Program-made: the position numbers and the translations under genes
Assembly (NCBI GenBank): GCA_030035585.1
Contig: CM057469.1
Coordinates: 66,171,501-66,235,500 of the forward strand
Length of the DNA: 64,000 nt
Direction of reading: 5' to 3'
Origin: Dugong dugon
Lineage: Eukaryota; Chordata; Mammalia; Sirenia; Dugongidae
Notes under the pieces: generated by a model
Told to the model about the DNA's origin: nothing
The model's database searches: none
What the model saw: only the letters and a program-made list of their open reading frames with translations
Shown: one piece after another, positions 48,160-58,689 of the stretch
Layout: each line of letters starts with the position of its first letter
Numbering within the stretch: the first letter of the stretch is position 1

Positions 48160-48292
48160 CCTGTGGATCACAACAGTCCAACCCATAACTCATCATGAGG
48201 ATGGCGCAGGACCAGGCAGCATTTCCTTCTGCTGTGCATGGGGTCGCCATGAGCTGGGGCTGACTTAACAGCAGCTAACAATAACAACATAA
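48160..48292 (+). repeat. 3' half of a Gly-headed-type SINE
   Basis: CTGTGGATCACAACAGTCCA, GCGCAGGACCAGGCAGCATT and CGCCATGAGCTGGGGCTGAC match the tails at 3257 and 22865. The head is missing. It directly abuts the end of the ERVL fossil. Confidence 0.85.
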
Positions 48293-48597
48293 TATGGTGG
48301 GGTTGTAAGGATGGAAAAAATTTTCTAAGGTATCAGCTCCATTTATTTTTTTCTCTTGTATCTCTGCTTCTTAGATTCTTTCTAGTTTTTCACCTAACTC
48401 TTAAAGGATTTGAGCAATATAAAGGACTTCAGAAATTAAAACTACTAAAAATGGTTTGTCCTCTCAATGTTTCACTTATTCTTAGTTCTAATAATTATTC
48501 AATATCTCCTTATAGGCATAAGACAACCATTGTGCCAGGCATACAAAGATCTCACATTCGACACCATCTCTGTGGTCAACATCTGTTAACCAGCCTC

Positions 48598-48788
48598 TTG
48601 TTGTTGCTGTAAGTCACTGTTGACCCTATATGTGCAAAGTAGAACTGTTCCATAGGGCGTTCAAGGCTGTGCCCTCTCAGAAGCAGATTGCCAGGCCTGT
48701 CTTCCAAGATACCTTTGGATGTGTTTGAACTGCCAGCCTTTCAGCTAGTTTTGAGTGCTTAACTATTTGTACCACTCAAGGACTTCCA
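48598..48788 (-). repeat. AfroSINE, antisense, worn
   Basis: The tail TGTTGTTGCTGTAAGTCACT, body CAGATTGCCAGGCCTGTCTT and head CTTTCAGCTAGTTTTGAGTG. It is more diverged than most copies here. Confidence 0.85.
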
Positions 48789-48789
48789 G

Positions 48790-49950
48790 CCAAGAATCTG
48801 CTGAGCATGATGGGGAAACTCTATAACTAAAGTCACAGTACTCCCATTGCACCGGAGACAGCATATTCACTACTCATTACTCCAATGCAGATTTCGAACA
48901 AATTTGCAAACACAACCATCCCAGAAAAATGAGAGGTGGGGGGAAATGTCATAGACTGTTGGAAAGTGTTCACATTTCTCTGCTCACAGGTATCCCCACC
49001 ACATGCCCCGCTTAGTGGCCAGGAGCATAATGGCACACCGTTCACCATGTCAATTCATTGAGCTCAGGGTCAGCATTAGCTCCAGGCACCCAGCACCCAC
49101 TCATTCACTCACTCTCTCACTCTGCACTTTCTCAGCCAGCCCTACTCCTCCAACCATCCATCAATCTTGGGAGATTTGGGAGGTCTGCCTGAAATCCACC
49201 CTGAGGAGACTCCATGCTCCCTTGCCACACATACCACAGATTCAGAGCCATCCAACAAGGCCTATAACAGAAAACAGTTACAACAAGGCACCTTACAAGC
49301 TGCTTTGCATGAATCAAAGGGAATAGCAAAGAGGTATCTATTAGTTCTAAACATGCCTACTGTTATTTCACCCACAGAGTGAGAGGTTGGCTGTGACCCA
49401 CGGCAGCTATGGCCTGTAGCAGTGCCCCTGACTGTGTCTGGCTGTCAAGACTTGCAGGACTCCTGGGGACTGCAGAGGCTGCGGGCTTCCTGTGTCAGCG
49501 TTAGATTTTTTTGGTCTCAGTAAACTGAAAGGTGGGCCCCAAATGAAGGAACTGGAAGACCCAAGAGGAAAATACCACTGGCTTATTTTATTCAGCCATT
49601 CCTATGACTCCATGACATTTAAGTAAGGCAAAAGCCTGGCCTTGGTGGCAGCCCAACAGATTCAGGTTGTGTATTACCAATCGTGGCTGGAGAAAATATT
49701 GCAAACCCAAGGTAATGATGAAATGCTTGCTACGGTGGCCTTAGAGGAAAGCTGTTGGCAAGTGTGTCTTGATCCTGTTTTCATGTTATAAAAAAATGCT
49801 ATTTAGTACCAAGGTCTGCATTTCTCAATTCTGCTCTACACATATCCCCTTGAGCCTACCTCTCTTTCCCTCACTTGCACTGTTAACAACTGCTCACTCT
49901 GCTGTCACTTCTCCCTTATCTCGTCCACCCTGCACACCTGTATAATCACT
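48790..49950. other. Intergenic sequence with no recognised feature
   Basis: Mixed composition. Frames of 65-107 codons at 49003-49382 show no domain. Confidence 0.4.
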
Positions 49951-49954
49951 CATC

Positions 49955-50012
49955 AAAGTACATGGGATTTGGAATCAGGCAGACCTGGGTTCAATCATGT
50001 TCTTTTCCTCAA
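49955..50012 (+). repeat. MIR-like head fragment
   Basis: TTGGAATCAGGCAGACCTGG and TTCAATCATGTTC match the start of MIR; the rest is missing. Confidence 0.5.
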
Positions 50013-50083
50013 AAGATAACATATGTGCTAAGCATGATGGTCAGCAGGTGGTGAGAGCATAGTAAATGGCATATAAAAACAAA

Positions 50084-50317
50084 AATAACCAAACTTGTTG
50101 CCGTTGATCCAAAGCTGACTCATAGTGACCCTGTAGGACAGAGTAGAACTGCCCACATAGGTTTTCCAAGGCTGTAAATCTTTACAGAAGCAGACTGCCA
50201 CATCTGTCTCCCGTGGAGCGGCTGGTGGGTTCGAACTACTAACCTTTTTGTTAGCAGCACTGCTGACCTTTCGGTTAACAGCCAAGCACTTAACCTCTGC
50301 ACTACCAGGGCTCCTTA
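50084..50317 (-). repeat. AfroSINE, antisense, with duplicated head segment
   Basis: The tail is TTGTTGCCGTTGATCCAAAG. The head segment appears twice: AACCTTTTTGTTAGCAGCAC, then GACCTTTCGGTTAACAGCCA. This is probably a local duplication, or a second truncated insertion. Confidence 0.9.
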
Positions 50318-50324
50318 AACAGAA

Positions 50325-51180
50325 TATATGTTCACATTATTTAAATGATTCCTTATTGTCTGCAGAACGAAATCTAGAAGCTCCTAGCCTGGTATTAAAT
50401 GCCATCCACTGCCTTCTTACTCACTATTCTACAACACAAAATCCTCATTCCAGGCAAACTAACTCAGTTACCACCCCCTAAATGGTCCTTGTACTGTTGT
50501 TGTTGTTGTTAGTTGCTGTCAGGTGGGGTCTGACTCATGGAAACCGCATGTACAATAGAACAAAACATTGCCCGGTCCTGCACCATCTTCATGATCATGT
50601 CCGCATCCACTGTTGTGGCCATTATGCAGTGCCTTCCAACCTAGGGGGCTCATCTTCCAGCACTGTATCAAACAGTATTCTGTTGTGAGCCACAGGGTTT
50701 TCATTGGCTAATTTTCAGAAGTAGATCACCAGCCATTCTTCCTAGTCCATCTTAGTCTGGAAGCTTCGTTAAAACATGTTCAGCATAACAACACACAAGC
50801 CTCCACTGACAGATAGGTGGTGGCTGTGCATGAGGTGCGCTGGCCAGGAATCAAAGATCGGTCTCCGGCATGGAAGGCAAAAATTCTTCTACTGAACTAG
50901 CACTGCCCCTATCCCATTGCTTTGAACCCTCTTAAAACATGCCCTTGCTCCTAAGATGAAGACTCAAGTCTTGAACACCTTGGGGGCCTTCATGGTTTGG
51001 CCCCTGCCTCAAGCCACAGCAGTCTCCATATTCTCTCTGTGTCCTCCAGCTGTTGGGGCTCTCTTCAAGTCCCCAAGCTTAACATGTCTCCTCCCACCTC
51101 TGTGCCTTCATACATGCTGTTCCCTCTGTCTGGTGCACCCTCAAATCCAATCCTACCCAGCACCTTCCCCTTGAGACCAC
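50325..51180 (+). repeat. L2 LINE 3' region, interrupted
   Basis: TGCAGAACGAAATCTAGAAG and CCTGGTATTAAATGCCATCC before the inserted SINE, then TTCATGGTTTGGCCCCTGCC and CATGCTGTTCCCTCTGTCTG after it, are in L2 sense order. It continues beyond the MaLR element at 54102. Confidence 0.75.
50497..50908 (-). repeat. Full-length Gly-headed SINE with long RTE body, antisense
   Basis: The reverse tail GTTGTTGTTGTTAGTTGCTG and CCCGGTCCTGCACCATCTTC, then ACAGTATTCTGTTGTGAGCC, CTTCCTAGTCCATCTTAGTC, and the tRNA-Gly-like head in reverse (GGAATCAAAGATCGGTCTCC, AATTCTTCTACTGAACTAGC). It joins the long RTE-derived body seen at 20285 to a Gly head, at about 410 bp. Confidence 0.88.
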
Positions 51181-51185
51181 CCCTT

Positions 51186-51590
51186 TGTCTTAGTTATTTA
51201 GTGCTGCTAGACCAGAAATACCACAAGTGAGTGGCTTTAACAAATAGAAATTTATTTCTCATAGTTTAGACTAGAAGTCCAAATTCAGGGTGCCAACTCT
51301 AGGAAAAGGCTTTCTCTGTCAGCTCTGGAGGACGGTCCTTGTCTCTTCTGAGCTTCTGCTCCTGGGCAATCTACGTGTGATTTAGCATTTCTCTTTCCCT
51401 ATCTCTGCTCTGAGTCTGCTTGTTTAATCTTTTATATCTCAAAAGAGATTGATTTAAGACACACCCTACACTAATTCTGTGTCATTAACATAACAAAGAC
51501 AATCCATTCCCAAATGGGATTATAACCATAAGCATGAAGGTTAGGATTTACAACACATATTTTTGGGGGGACACAGTTCAATCCATAACA
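51186..51590 (-). repeat. MaLR 3' LTR (in element orientation)
   Basis: It runs from TGTCTTAGTTATTTAGTGCT to CACAGTTCAATCCATAACA. A purine-rich tract (reverse of TTCCACCCTTTGGTGG) lies just inside, in the place of a polypurine tract. Confidence 0.8.
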
Positions 51591-52106
51591 TTCCACCCTT
51601 TGGTGGAACCAAAATTCATGTCCTTCCCACATGCAAAACACATTCACCACATTATAATATCCCCAAAGTCTTAAATCAACTCCAAATCCAAAATCTCATC
51701 TTCTGAATCATCTCAATCAGATATGGGCAAGACTTTAGGCACATTCCATCCTGGGGCAAAATTCCTCTTCATCTGTGAACCTGTGAAATCTAGACTACAA
51801 GTTATCTGTTTCCAATGGTGGACCAGGCACAAGGTAGATATTTCCATTATGAGTGGGAGAAATTGAAGGGAAAGAAGGGACAATGGGCACCAAGCAAGTC
51901 CAAAACCCAGCAGAACAATTTACATTAGCTCTCAAGTCTTGAAAACAATCCTCTGTTCTCTGAGACCATCTGGGCAATGGCCTCATCCTCCAGACTCTGG
52001 GTGTTGGCCATGCCCTGAGATTCTGGGTGGAAGCCCCTTGGCCCTGGGCTTCAGCTCTACCTTTCAGGCCCTCTGGGATGGCAACTCTGCTTCCTCAGCT
52101 TTAAAA

Positions 52107-52243
52107 CACCAAACCCACTGCCACTGAGTCAATCCCAAACTCATAGTGACCCTGTAGGACAGAGGAGAACTATCCCATAGGGTTTCCAAGACTGTAAATC
52201 TTTATGAGAGCAGACTGTCACATCTTTCTCCCATACCCTTGGT
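52107..52243 (-). repeat. AfroSINE tail part inside the MaLR element
   Basis: CCCACTGCCACTGAGTCAAT, CCCTGTAGGACAGAGGAGAA and GACTGTCACATCTTTCTCCC. The tRNA-like head is missing at the right end. Confidence 0.88.
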
Positions 52244-52837
52244 TTTAGGCGGCCTGATTTTCCTAGTCCATCTGAGTGGCGACCCTACCTCCTTGGCCCC
52301 AACAGACCCTGTTCTTCTGATCTTTGAGCATGGCAGGCCCCTCCCCCTCAGTTTTGGGTGGTGGCCCCATCCCCCTGGCATACCTTAACAGAAGCCTCAC
52401 ACTCTGGAACTGAGTTGGCAAAGATCTAACTCTTTGAAACCCAGAAGACCCTGTTTCCTGTGCTCTTCCAACAGTGTTACTGATCTCTGAGCTTCTCCAG
52501 GTGGTCCTGTTCTTTTCTTGGAGGACAAGAGATGTAGCTCCTTTGGCCTATTTCCTGCCTGTAGAATTCCAAGAGGCAGACAGCATTCTTTCCTTTTGAC
52601 CTCTCTCTGTCCCCTTCACTCTCAGCTGATGGGTTTTCTGCTTTGGTAGTTGGTTAGATCCGTCAGTCACAGGCTTAATCTCTTTAATAAAAGATTGTAT
52701 CACCACATCCTTGATGAACATTCTAGGACACATGTCCTTAGAATGTACAACAGAATTTTCTAGATCGTTAAGTTCTGTTTTCATTTTGCACAGTTCATTT
52801 TTAAATCTCTTTCCTCTCACATATTACTACATCTATT

Positions 52838-53178
52838 CCTCACTTATCGACTATCTCGTTATTTGACATTTTGCATTTATGACAATAGTAAAAAATCTAT
52901 TCTCTATTTTGTGCATTAACAATGTACTTTTGGCAGTAACAAACACTGAGGTGCAAGGCAAGAGTAATGCTGCCTGTGACGTTTAAGATTATGTGTCAAC
53001 TTGGCTGGACCATGATTCTCAGTAGTTTGGCAGCTATGTAATGATGTAATTTGGCAGTTATATAATGATCTAGTCATCCTCCATTTTGTGATCTGATGTG
53101 GTCATCTTCCATTTTCACATAACGTTGATATTTGCATAACGACCTGGTCTTTGGAACCTAACTATGTCAATAAGTGAG
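52838..53178. repeat. Possible DNA transposon with worn inverted ends, enclosing an LTR scrap
   Basis: The left end CTCACTTATCGACTATCTCG and the right end (reverse) CTCACTTATTGACATAGTTA are imperfect inverted repeats. In the middle, about 52980-53116 resembles the first part of the ERVL LTR at 44065 (GTGTCAACTTGGCTGGACCA, GATTCTCAGTAGTTTGGCAG). It interrupts the MaLR internal region. The families are not certain. Confidence 0.45.
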
Positions 53179-53693
53179 TGAGCAGCAGGTGTATAAGCAG
53201 CAAGGAGAAACCATGTGGCCCCTTTAAGATATTGCTTAGAAATCTCATTAGCCAGATATCCAGGTTCATCACTTATAAGCTCTGCCTTCCACCCAACATT
53301 TGAACATAATTCAGATAAGTTCTTTGCCACTGCATAAAAAGCATCACCCTTCCTCCATTGTCCGATCACGTGTTCTTCATTTTCTTTTAAAGCCTCACCA
53401 GAAGCACATTTTATATGCACATTTCTAGCAACATAAACATTCTGTTGCTGGTGCCATATGTATTCTCTAAGACAATAGAGAATTTCCCAGCTCTCCTCAC
53501 TTCCTTCTGAGCCCTCATTAGACTTGCCTTTGACATCCTATAATTCTACCAACAGTCTCTTCAAGGCAATCTAGGCTTTTACTATTAGGAACCTTAAAAC
53601 TCTTCTAGCCTCTACCCATTACCCAGTTTCAAAATAGCTTCCACATTTTAGGTGTCTGTTAGAGCAGCACCCCACTCCTCTGGTACCAAATTC

Positions 53694-54096
53694 TGTCTTA
53701 GTTATCTAGTGCTGCTATAACAGAAATACCACAAGTGGGTGGCTTTAACAAACAGAAATTTATTTTCTCACAGTTTAGGAGGCTAGAAGTCCAAATTCAG
53801 GGTGCCTGCTCAACAGGAAGGCTTTCTGTCTCTGTCATTTCTGGGGGAAGATCCTCGTCTCTCTGAGCTTCTGCTCTTCAGTGATCTTCACGTGGTGTGG
53901 CATCTGTCTTTCCCATCTCTCCCTCTCTTGATTGCTTGCTTACTCTCTTTTATATCTCAAAAGAAATTGATTTAAGACACACCCTAAGCTATCTTGTCTC
54001 ATTAACATAACGAAGACAATCCATTCCCAAATGGGATTATAACCACAGGCACAGAGGTTAGGATTTATAACACATATTTTTTGGGGACACAATTCA
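53694..54096 (-). repeat. MaLR 5' LTR (in element orientation)
   Basis: It begins TGTCTTAGTTATCTAGTGCT on the + strand and reads in parallel with the LTR at 51186 throughout, including GATTGATTTAAGACACACCC-like sequence and CCATTCCCAAATGGGATTAT. Confidence 0.8.
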
Positions 54097-54101
54097 ATCC
54101 A

Positions 54102-54240
54102 TAATACCCTTCTTCATTCTTCAGATCTCAGTTGTAACATCAGTCCCTCAGGGAGTCCTTTACTCATGCCCTGGTCCAGGCCAAATTCTTGGTCATATGC
54201 TAGTATGGACCTTCTGCCTTTCCCGCCGAGCCCTGGCTGA
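54102..54240 (+). repeat. Continuation of the L2 interrupted by the MaLR element
   Basis: CTTCAGATCTCAGTTGTAAC and AGGGAGTCCTTTACTCATGC follow the L2 block that stops at 51180. Confidence 0.7.
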
Positions 54241-55660
54241 GTGTGCAGTTATTCCATCTGTATCTCCCTTATCTACTGTAAGCAGAGCCACTCCTACTGT
54301 GTTTGTGGCCTGCACAAAGGTACTCAGCCCTTCATGGGGGCAGTAATAGTTGGAATCCCGCCTGGCATCTGCCTGCCAAGCTGTGTCCTAGGTCTGCATC
54401 ACACATGTTTCACTCCTTCATTTGTGGGGTGGGGGTGTCTATGTGCCAAAGGCAGTCCTAACTAGATACTCCATGAGACCACGGGCAGCTTCTGACTTGA
54501 GTCACCACACTTTAGTCCCTAACAATTAGCACATGGAAGACACTGAACAGATATTGGCAGAATTAATTAATTTATTAATTGAGGGCCAGTTCACTCAGGA
54601 CCTACCTTAATTTGTGGGCTATCGAAATGCTTCTTGCATCTGTCTTCTGTCATATTGCCCTAAGTCCCCTCTCTTCAACGGTAAACACTGGAGTGTTTCT
54701 CCAACCACAAATACCTCTGGGAGGAGTAATGCACTAGATCAATAACATCTTACCATGAGTTAACTTATCCAAGATTAAAAAGTCAGTTGCTTTATAAGAC
54801 CCTGAGAAAGCAAGACAAAGAAGAGGTGAGTTGTAAAGGGGAAGAACGTTCCAGAAGTGGGCCTGGTCCAGACAGGCCAGAAACACTAAGCAGGAGTGCA
54901 GATGGTGGGGAAACATTGTGAGAGAGGGGTGTGAACATGCAGTAAGTAAGAGAAGACAGCCAAAAGGAAGATTGGGAGTGCCCAGCAGATAAACTTCCCA
55001 ATATTACCCTGGCTCTGGCCTTCTTCTCTGACAAGAAATAGAATAATAAATCATAAGATGTAAATTTTTTCCATTTTAAAATGAAAGGATTACTTAGAAT
55101 GTATTTGTTTCCACCATACAGATTGATCAACATGTCAGTATACAACCATATTCCTCTTTCCCATTCTAACTTTTCCATAATCAGAGATGGATCTAGGTTT
55201 TGAGACCCTGAAGCTTATACAGTTTGGGGATCTTGTTAAAGAAAATTCTGCAGAAGTACAAATACAAAATGCCCATGAGCATTACAAATACAAAATGCCC
55301 ATGGCTATACCACTGTCACCCAACATGAGTGAAAAAGTGAGAGAAGTTGAGGTTAACATTTCTTACTTTTTCAAATTTTACACAAATATACGACCACGTG
55401 AGCATAAATATAATCACAAGTGACACATCCCTCCCAGAGGCATTGCATGGAAGGAGCCTTGAACTTCCACGGAAAACCTGCATTAATATTCACCAAATCC
55501 TAGTCCAGCTCGCTCTCTCCTGTAGAGAGGGTCCATATCTTATTTTATGCAGACATATCAATTGTCTTTCTCAGAACACTTATATGCTATGTCATTGCCT
55601 AGCTCTTTTTCCTTCAGTTCTGTTACACCTCATCTTTGAATCTTCCCCTCCACTGGTTGT
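54241..55660. other. Intergenic sequence with no recognised feature
   Basis: Contains a short local repeat (ACAAATACAAAATGCCCATG twice, near 55258-55302) and several frames without protein character. Confidence 0.4.
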
Positions 55661-55664
55661 CTTC

Positions 55665-56420
55665 AGTGTTGGTCAGTCAGTCAATAAACATATAGTCTTT
55701 GTTTTAGTCAAGATGGAGCACCTCTCACGTGCAGGTTCTGTCCTAGGCCCCAGAGACACAGCGAGAACACGAGAGACAAGATACAGGCTTTCAGGGGACT
55801 TACATCCCACTGGGGAGTGTTGGGAGGGAAATGAGAAACAGATGAATAAACAATCAAATACAAGGAAGTGAGATAAGACATGAACAGCAGGGAAACAAGG
55901 CAAAGAGTGGCTGGGTGATCTGAGATGGTCTCTCTGTGGAGGTGGTGTTGAAGGTAAGGTCTTAGTTACAAGAAAGCAACAGTCATTCAAAGATGGGCAA
56001 GAGCATCTATTGGTGCAAAAGTCCTAAGGCAGCAGCATGTCCGGCATGTTCATCCAGCAGAAAGAGGACCAGTACAGCCCCACAAGAAAGCCAAGGCTTT
56101 GGGGACCAGGGTAATGAGTTTGGATTTTATTCTAAGTCCAGTGGGAAGGAAGCCTCTGAAAAGAACTGAGCAAAATGGTGACAGGATAGGATTTACATTT
56201 TCAACTAATCCCTCTGGCTACCGTGTAGAGGATGGACTTGCAGTGGGAGCAAGGGTGGAAACTAGGAAGCCAGGGAGGAGGCTATTCAGTAGACCCAATA
56301 GGGGCACTTGGGGCAAAGCTGAGGTTTTGGTTGCTACCAGGGCCACCCTCCCAGGGACCACTCCTCCCTCAACCACTGGTTCAGACACTTGGCAGCTCTA
56401 GCTGTAAAGTTGTATGCTGC
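55665..56420 (-). repeat. L2 LINE 3' region, antisense
   Basis: GGTTCTGTCCTAGGCCCCAG, GAGTTTGGATTTTATTCTAA, CCCTCTGGCTACCGTGTAGA and GGAGGCTATTCAGTAGACCC are in antisense L2 order. Frames 55347-55871, 56099-56401 and 56232-56615 overlap this repeat. Confidence 0.82.
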
Positions 56421-56531
56421 GTTCCTACTTTCAAAAGGCCTGGAATTATACTTCAGTTTGCTTTCATTTTCTGTAGCCTCTTCTTTATATCATTAATCAA
56501 CTTAACCACTGAGGACCCACTAACTGTCTTG

Positions 56532-56683
56532 TTAGGTTGCTGGGTGCTGTCCAGTCAATTTCAACTCATAGTAACCCCATGTGACAGAGTAGCACTGCCC
56601 CATAGAGTTTGCTAGTCTTTAATCTTTACATCAGATCATTTGGTTAGCAGCCGAGCACTTAACCTTTGTGCCACCAAGGCTAG
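56532..56683 (-). repeat. AfroSINE, antisense, shortened body
   Basis: The tail GTGCTGTCCAGTCAATTTCA and the head TTTGGTTAGCAGCCGAGCAC, with TTGTGCCACCAAGGCT. Confidence 0.9.
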
Positions 56684-56861
56684 CATTGTCTAATACTTTC
56701 CAGATCTCCTTTTCCAAAGACCTCTGGATATCTTATAAACAGGGAAGTAGAGGGTAGGAGTAGGAGAGAGTGGGGGAGGGAGATGAGAAAACAGCTCATC
56801 CCAATTCTCCTTTAAAGATTAAAAATAATAACAGTTCCCCTAAACCAAGGGCACAAAATCA

Positions 56862-57075
56862 AAGTGAACCCACCTAGCCCAGCTCTGCTGGACATAGGTT
56901 CGAATCCTGGCTCAACCACTTAGTAGCTATGTGAGCTTGCGTGAGTTACTCCACTTCTCTGAACCTCAGTTTCCTGATCTGTAAAATAGGGTTAACACTT
57001 TCTTATAGCATCTCAGTGGGGCTTAAATGACATCATGCACATGAAGCACATAGCTTGCTGCTAGACAAAACACAG
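56862..57075 (+). repeat. MIR SINE
   Basis: GGTTCGAATCCTGGCTCAAC, GAACCTCAGTTTCCTGATCT and GTAAAATAGGGTTAACACTT are well-preserved MIR landmarks. Confidence 0.9.
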
Positions 57076-57700
57076 GCATACTCCTCTTCCTCCATGTGAA
57101 AACTTGGCTCCAAACATGGGTTTCCAGTATAGTCAGAGCAGATGTCTTTGCTGTCTTTCACTTGTAATTCAACCCCTCCACTCTTGAGCGAGGCTTTGAA
57201 GCCCATTCAATCATTCAGGACTGCTTTTGTGGGTGAGACATCTCTGAGAAGTTCAACTGTGTTCTGGTTCAAAACTGTTTGCCATTCTCCTGTCCCTAAC
57301 ACACAGGTGGCTGTGTGTTGATCTAACCAACTGGTAGTGTTCTGAGTAACACGTCATGAGGCCAATGGCACCTTAACGATGTATTACATTAATATATCAT
57401 CACAGCCATGGCATTGGTATGATCTATTACTTTAATATATCATTGGAGTGCCATGGCTTTAACAATGTATTACTCAAAACCATAGCAACAGCTAGAAAGA
57501 TCAAGCTAAGTTTTGTATTTTTTAAACTTATTCTCAGTAAATATGATTTTTTTAAAGTTTCCACCGTAAAATACGTGTTCAAAGGAAATAGAGGATGCAA
57601 ATTCTGATAAGCATCAAGATGTTTCCCTGGTAGTCTTTCTCTCCCTGTTACCACAAAGCCCACTCCTAAGTTAATTTTAAAATTCCTTTCCCAAATCTCA
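57076..57700. other. Intergenic sequence with local ATATCAT repeats
   Basis: Near 57372-57478 a motif of the type TTAATATATCAT with CCATGGC recurs (about 57388-57411, 57431-57456). This is a small decayed tandem duplication. Nothing else is recognised. Confidence 0.4.
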
Positions 57701-57880
57701 GCTAGTAACCAGAAGGTCCGCAGTTCAAATCCACCAGCGCTCCAGGAGAAAGATGTGGCAGTCTGCTTCTGTAAAGACATACAGCCTTGGAAACCCTACG
57801 GGGCAGTTCTACTCTGGCCTATGGGTCGCTATGAGTCAGAATCGACTCAGAGGCAATGGGTTTGGTTCGGTTTTTTCCCA
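57701..57880 (+). repeat. AfroSINE, 5'-truncated
   Basis: It starts inside the tRNA-like head (AGCTAGTAACCAGAAGGTCC) and runs through GTGGCAGTCTGCTTCTGTAA to GAGTCAGAATCGACTCAGAG. Confidence 0.92.
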
Positions 57881-58235
57881 AATCTCATAAAAACATATCA
57901 CTGTTGAATGTATGATTCTGTAGGTTTTCCAGGGAGCTCCAGCTTTATGTTACATGTGTACACAGTTATTTTTCTAATGTTATTTCTAGTATTTTCTACC
58001 CACCTTTCCAAAGGATCCAGTCTCTGTCTGGTGAGGAAAGCCCTTCAGTAAAAATTATGTCTGAACCGCCTACATCTCTATCTTGTCACAGTGTATAAGA
58101 TTGTATGTCCTGTCTGGGAGATTTCCAACGTGTCATAGGGATGTAGGGGTCTTCCACCTGGCTGTCCTGAGCCTTCACTATTTTTAGCACAACAAGAATT
58201 AGCCTAGAAATGAGTAGCGTAATTGCATCCGTTGC

Positions 58236-58455
58236 AACAACAACAACAACAAGAAACCCATTGCCGTGAAGTCGATTCCAATTCATGGCAACCACATGTG
58301 CTACAGTGTAGAACTGCCCCCTAGGGTTTTCTTGGCTGTAATCCTAACCGAAGCAGATCTCCAGGACTTTCTTTGGTGGTACCCGCTGGGTGGGTTTGAA
58401 CTGCCAACCTTTCAGTTAATACTTGCACAAACCACTTGCGCCACCTAGGAGCCTC
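58236..58455 (-). repeat. AfroSINE, near full length, antisense
   Basis: The CAACAACAACAACAAGAAAC tail end is preserved, then CCATTGCCGTGAAGTCGATT, the body CAGATCTCCAGGACTTTCTT and the head CCAACCTTTCAGTTAATACT, ending GCGCCACCTAGGAGCC. Confidence 0.94.
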
Positions 58456-58596
58456 GCAGGAATAGCAGTACTGATGATAACAGGACAAGCTTTTTGTCCA
58501 GATGCTCAGGTAAATCTCAACAGTCTAACAAGAGTTCCACTCACCTTTGTGAGTGTTCCAAAGAACACTATGTGCTGGGCACATGCGAGGACACGC

Positions 58597-58680
58597 ACAC
58601 TCACACACACACACATACATACGCTCACACACACGCACACCTGCACATACACACACCTTCATAAACACACACACACACAA
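58597..58680. repeat. CA microsatellite, interrupted
   Basis: CACACACACACATACATACG and similar CA-rich runs with GC interruptions. Frames through it on both strands are artefacts of the repeat. Confidence 0.95.
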
Positions 58681-58689
58681 AGTAGTACA

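Larger units (their letters stand above)
51186..54096 (-). mobile_element. Two-LTR ERVL-MaLR element, antisense
   Basis: Two related LTRs (51186-51590 and 53694-54096) in minus orientation enclose about 2.1 kb of MaLR-type internal sequence. The 5-bp flanks CCCTT (51181-51185) and CCCTT (54097-54101) match exactly, as expected for one integration, and L2 sequence continues on both sides. The internal part keeps the MaLR start (reverse of GGTACCAGAGGAGTGGGGTG) and gag-like stretches at about 52548-52820 and 53115-53420. MaLRs have no pol. The element is broken with several breaks. The two LTRs differ at roughly one position in seven by eye, which points to an old insertion. A SINE and a DNA-transposon-like piece sit inside. 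Confidence 0.83.

Noticed and set aside
55347-55871. A 174-codon + frame
   Set aside because: Its second half overlaps antisense L2, and no protein feature is recognisable.
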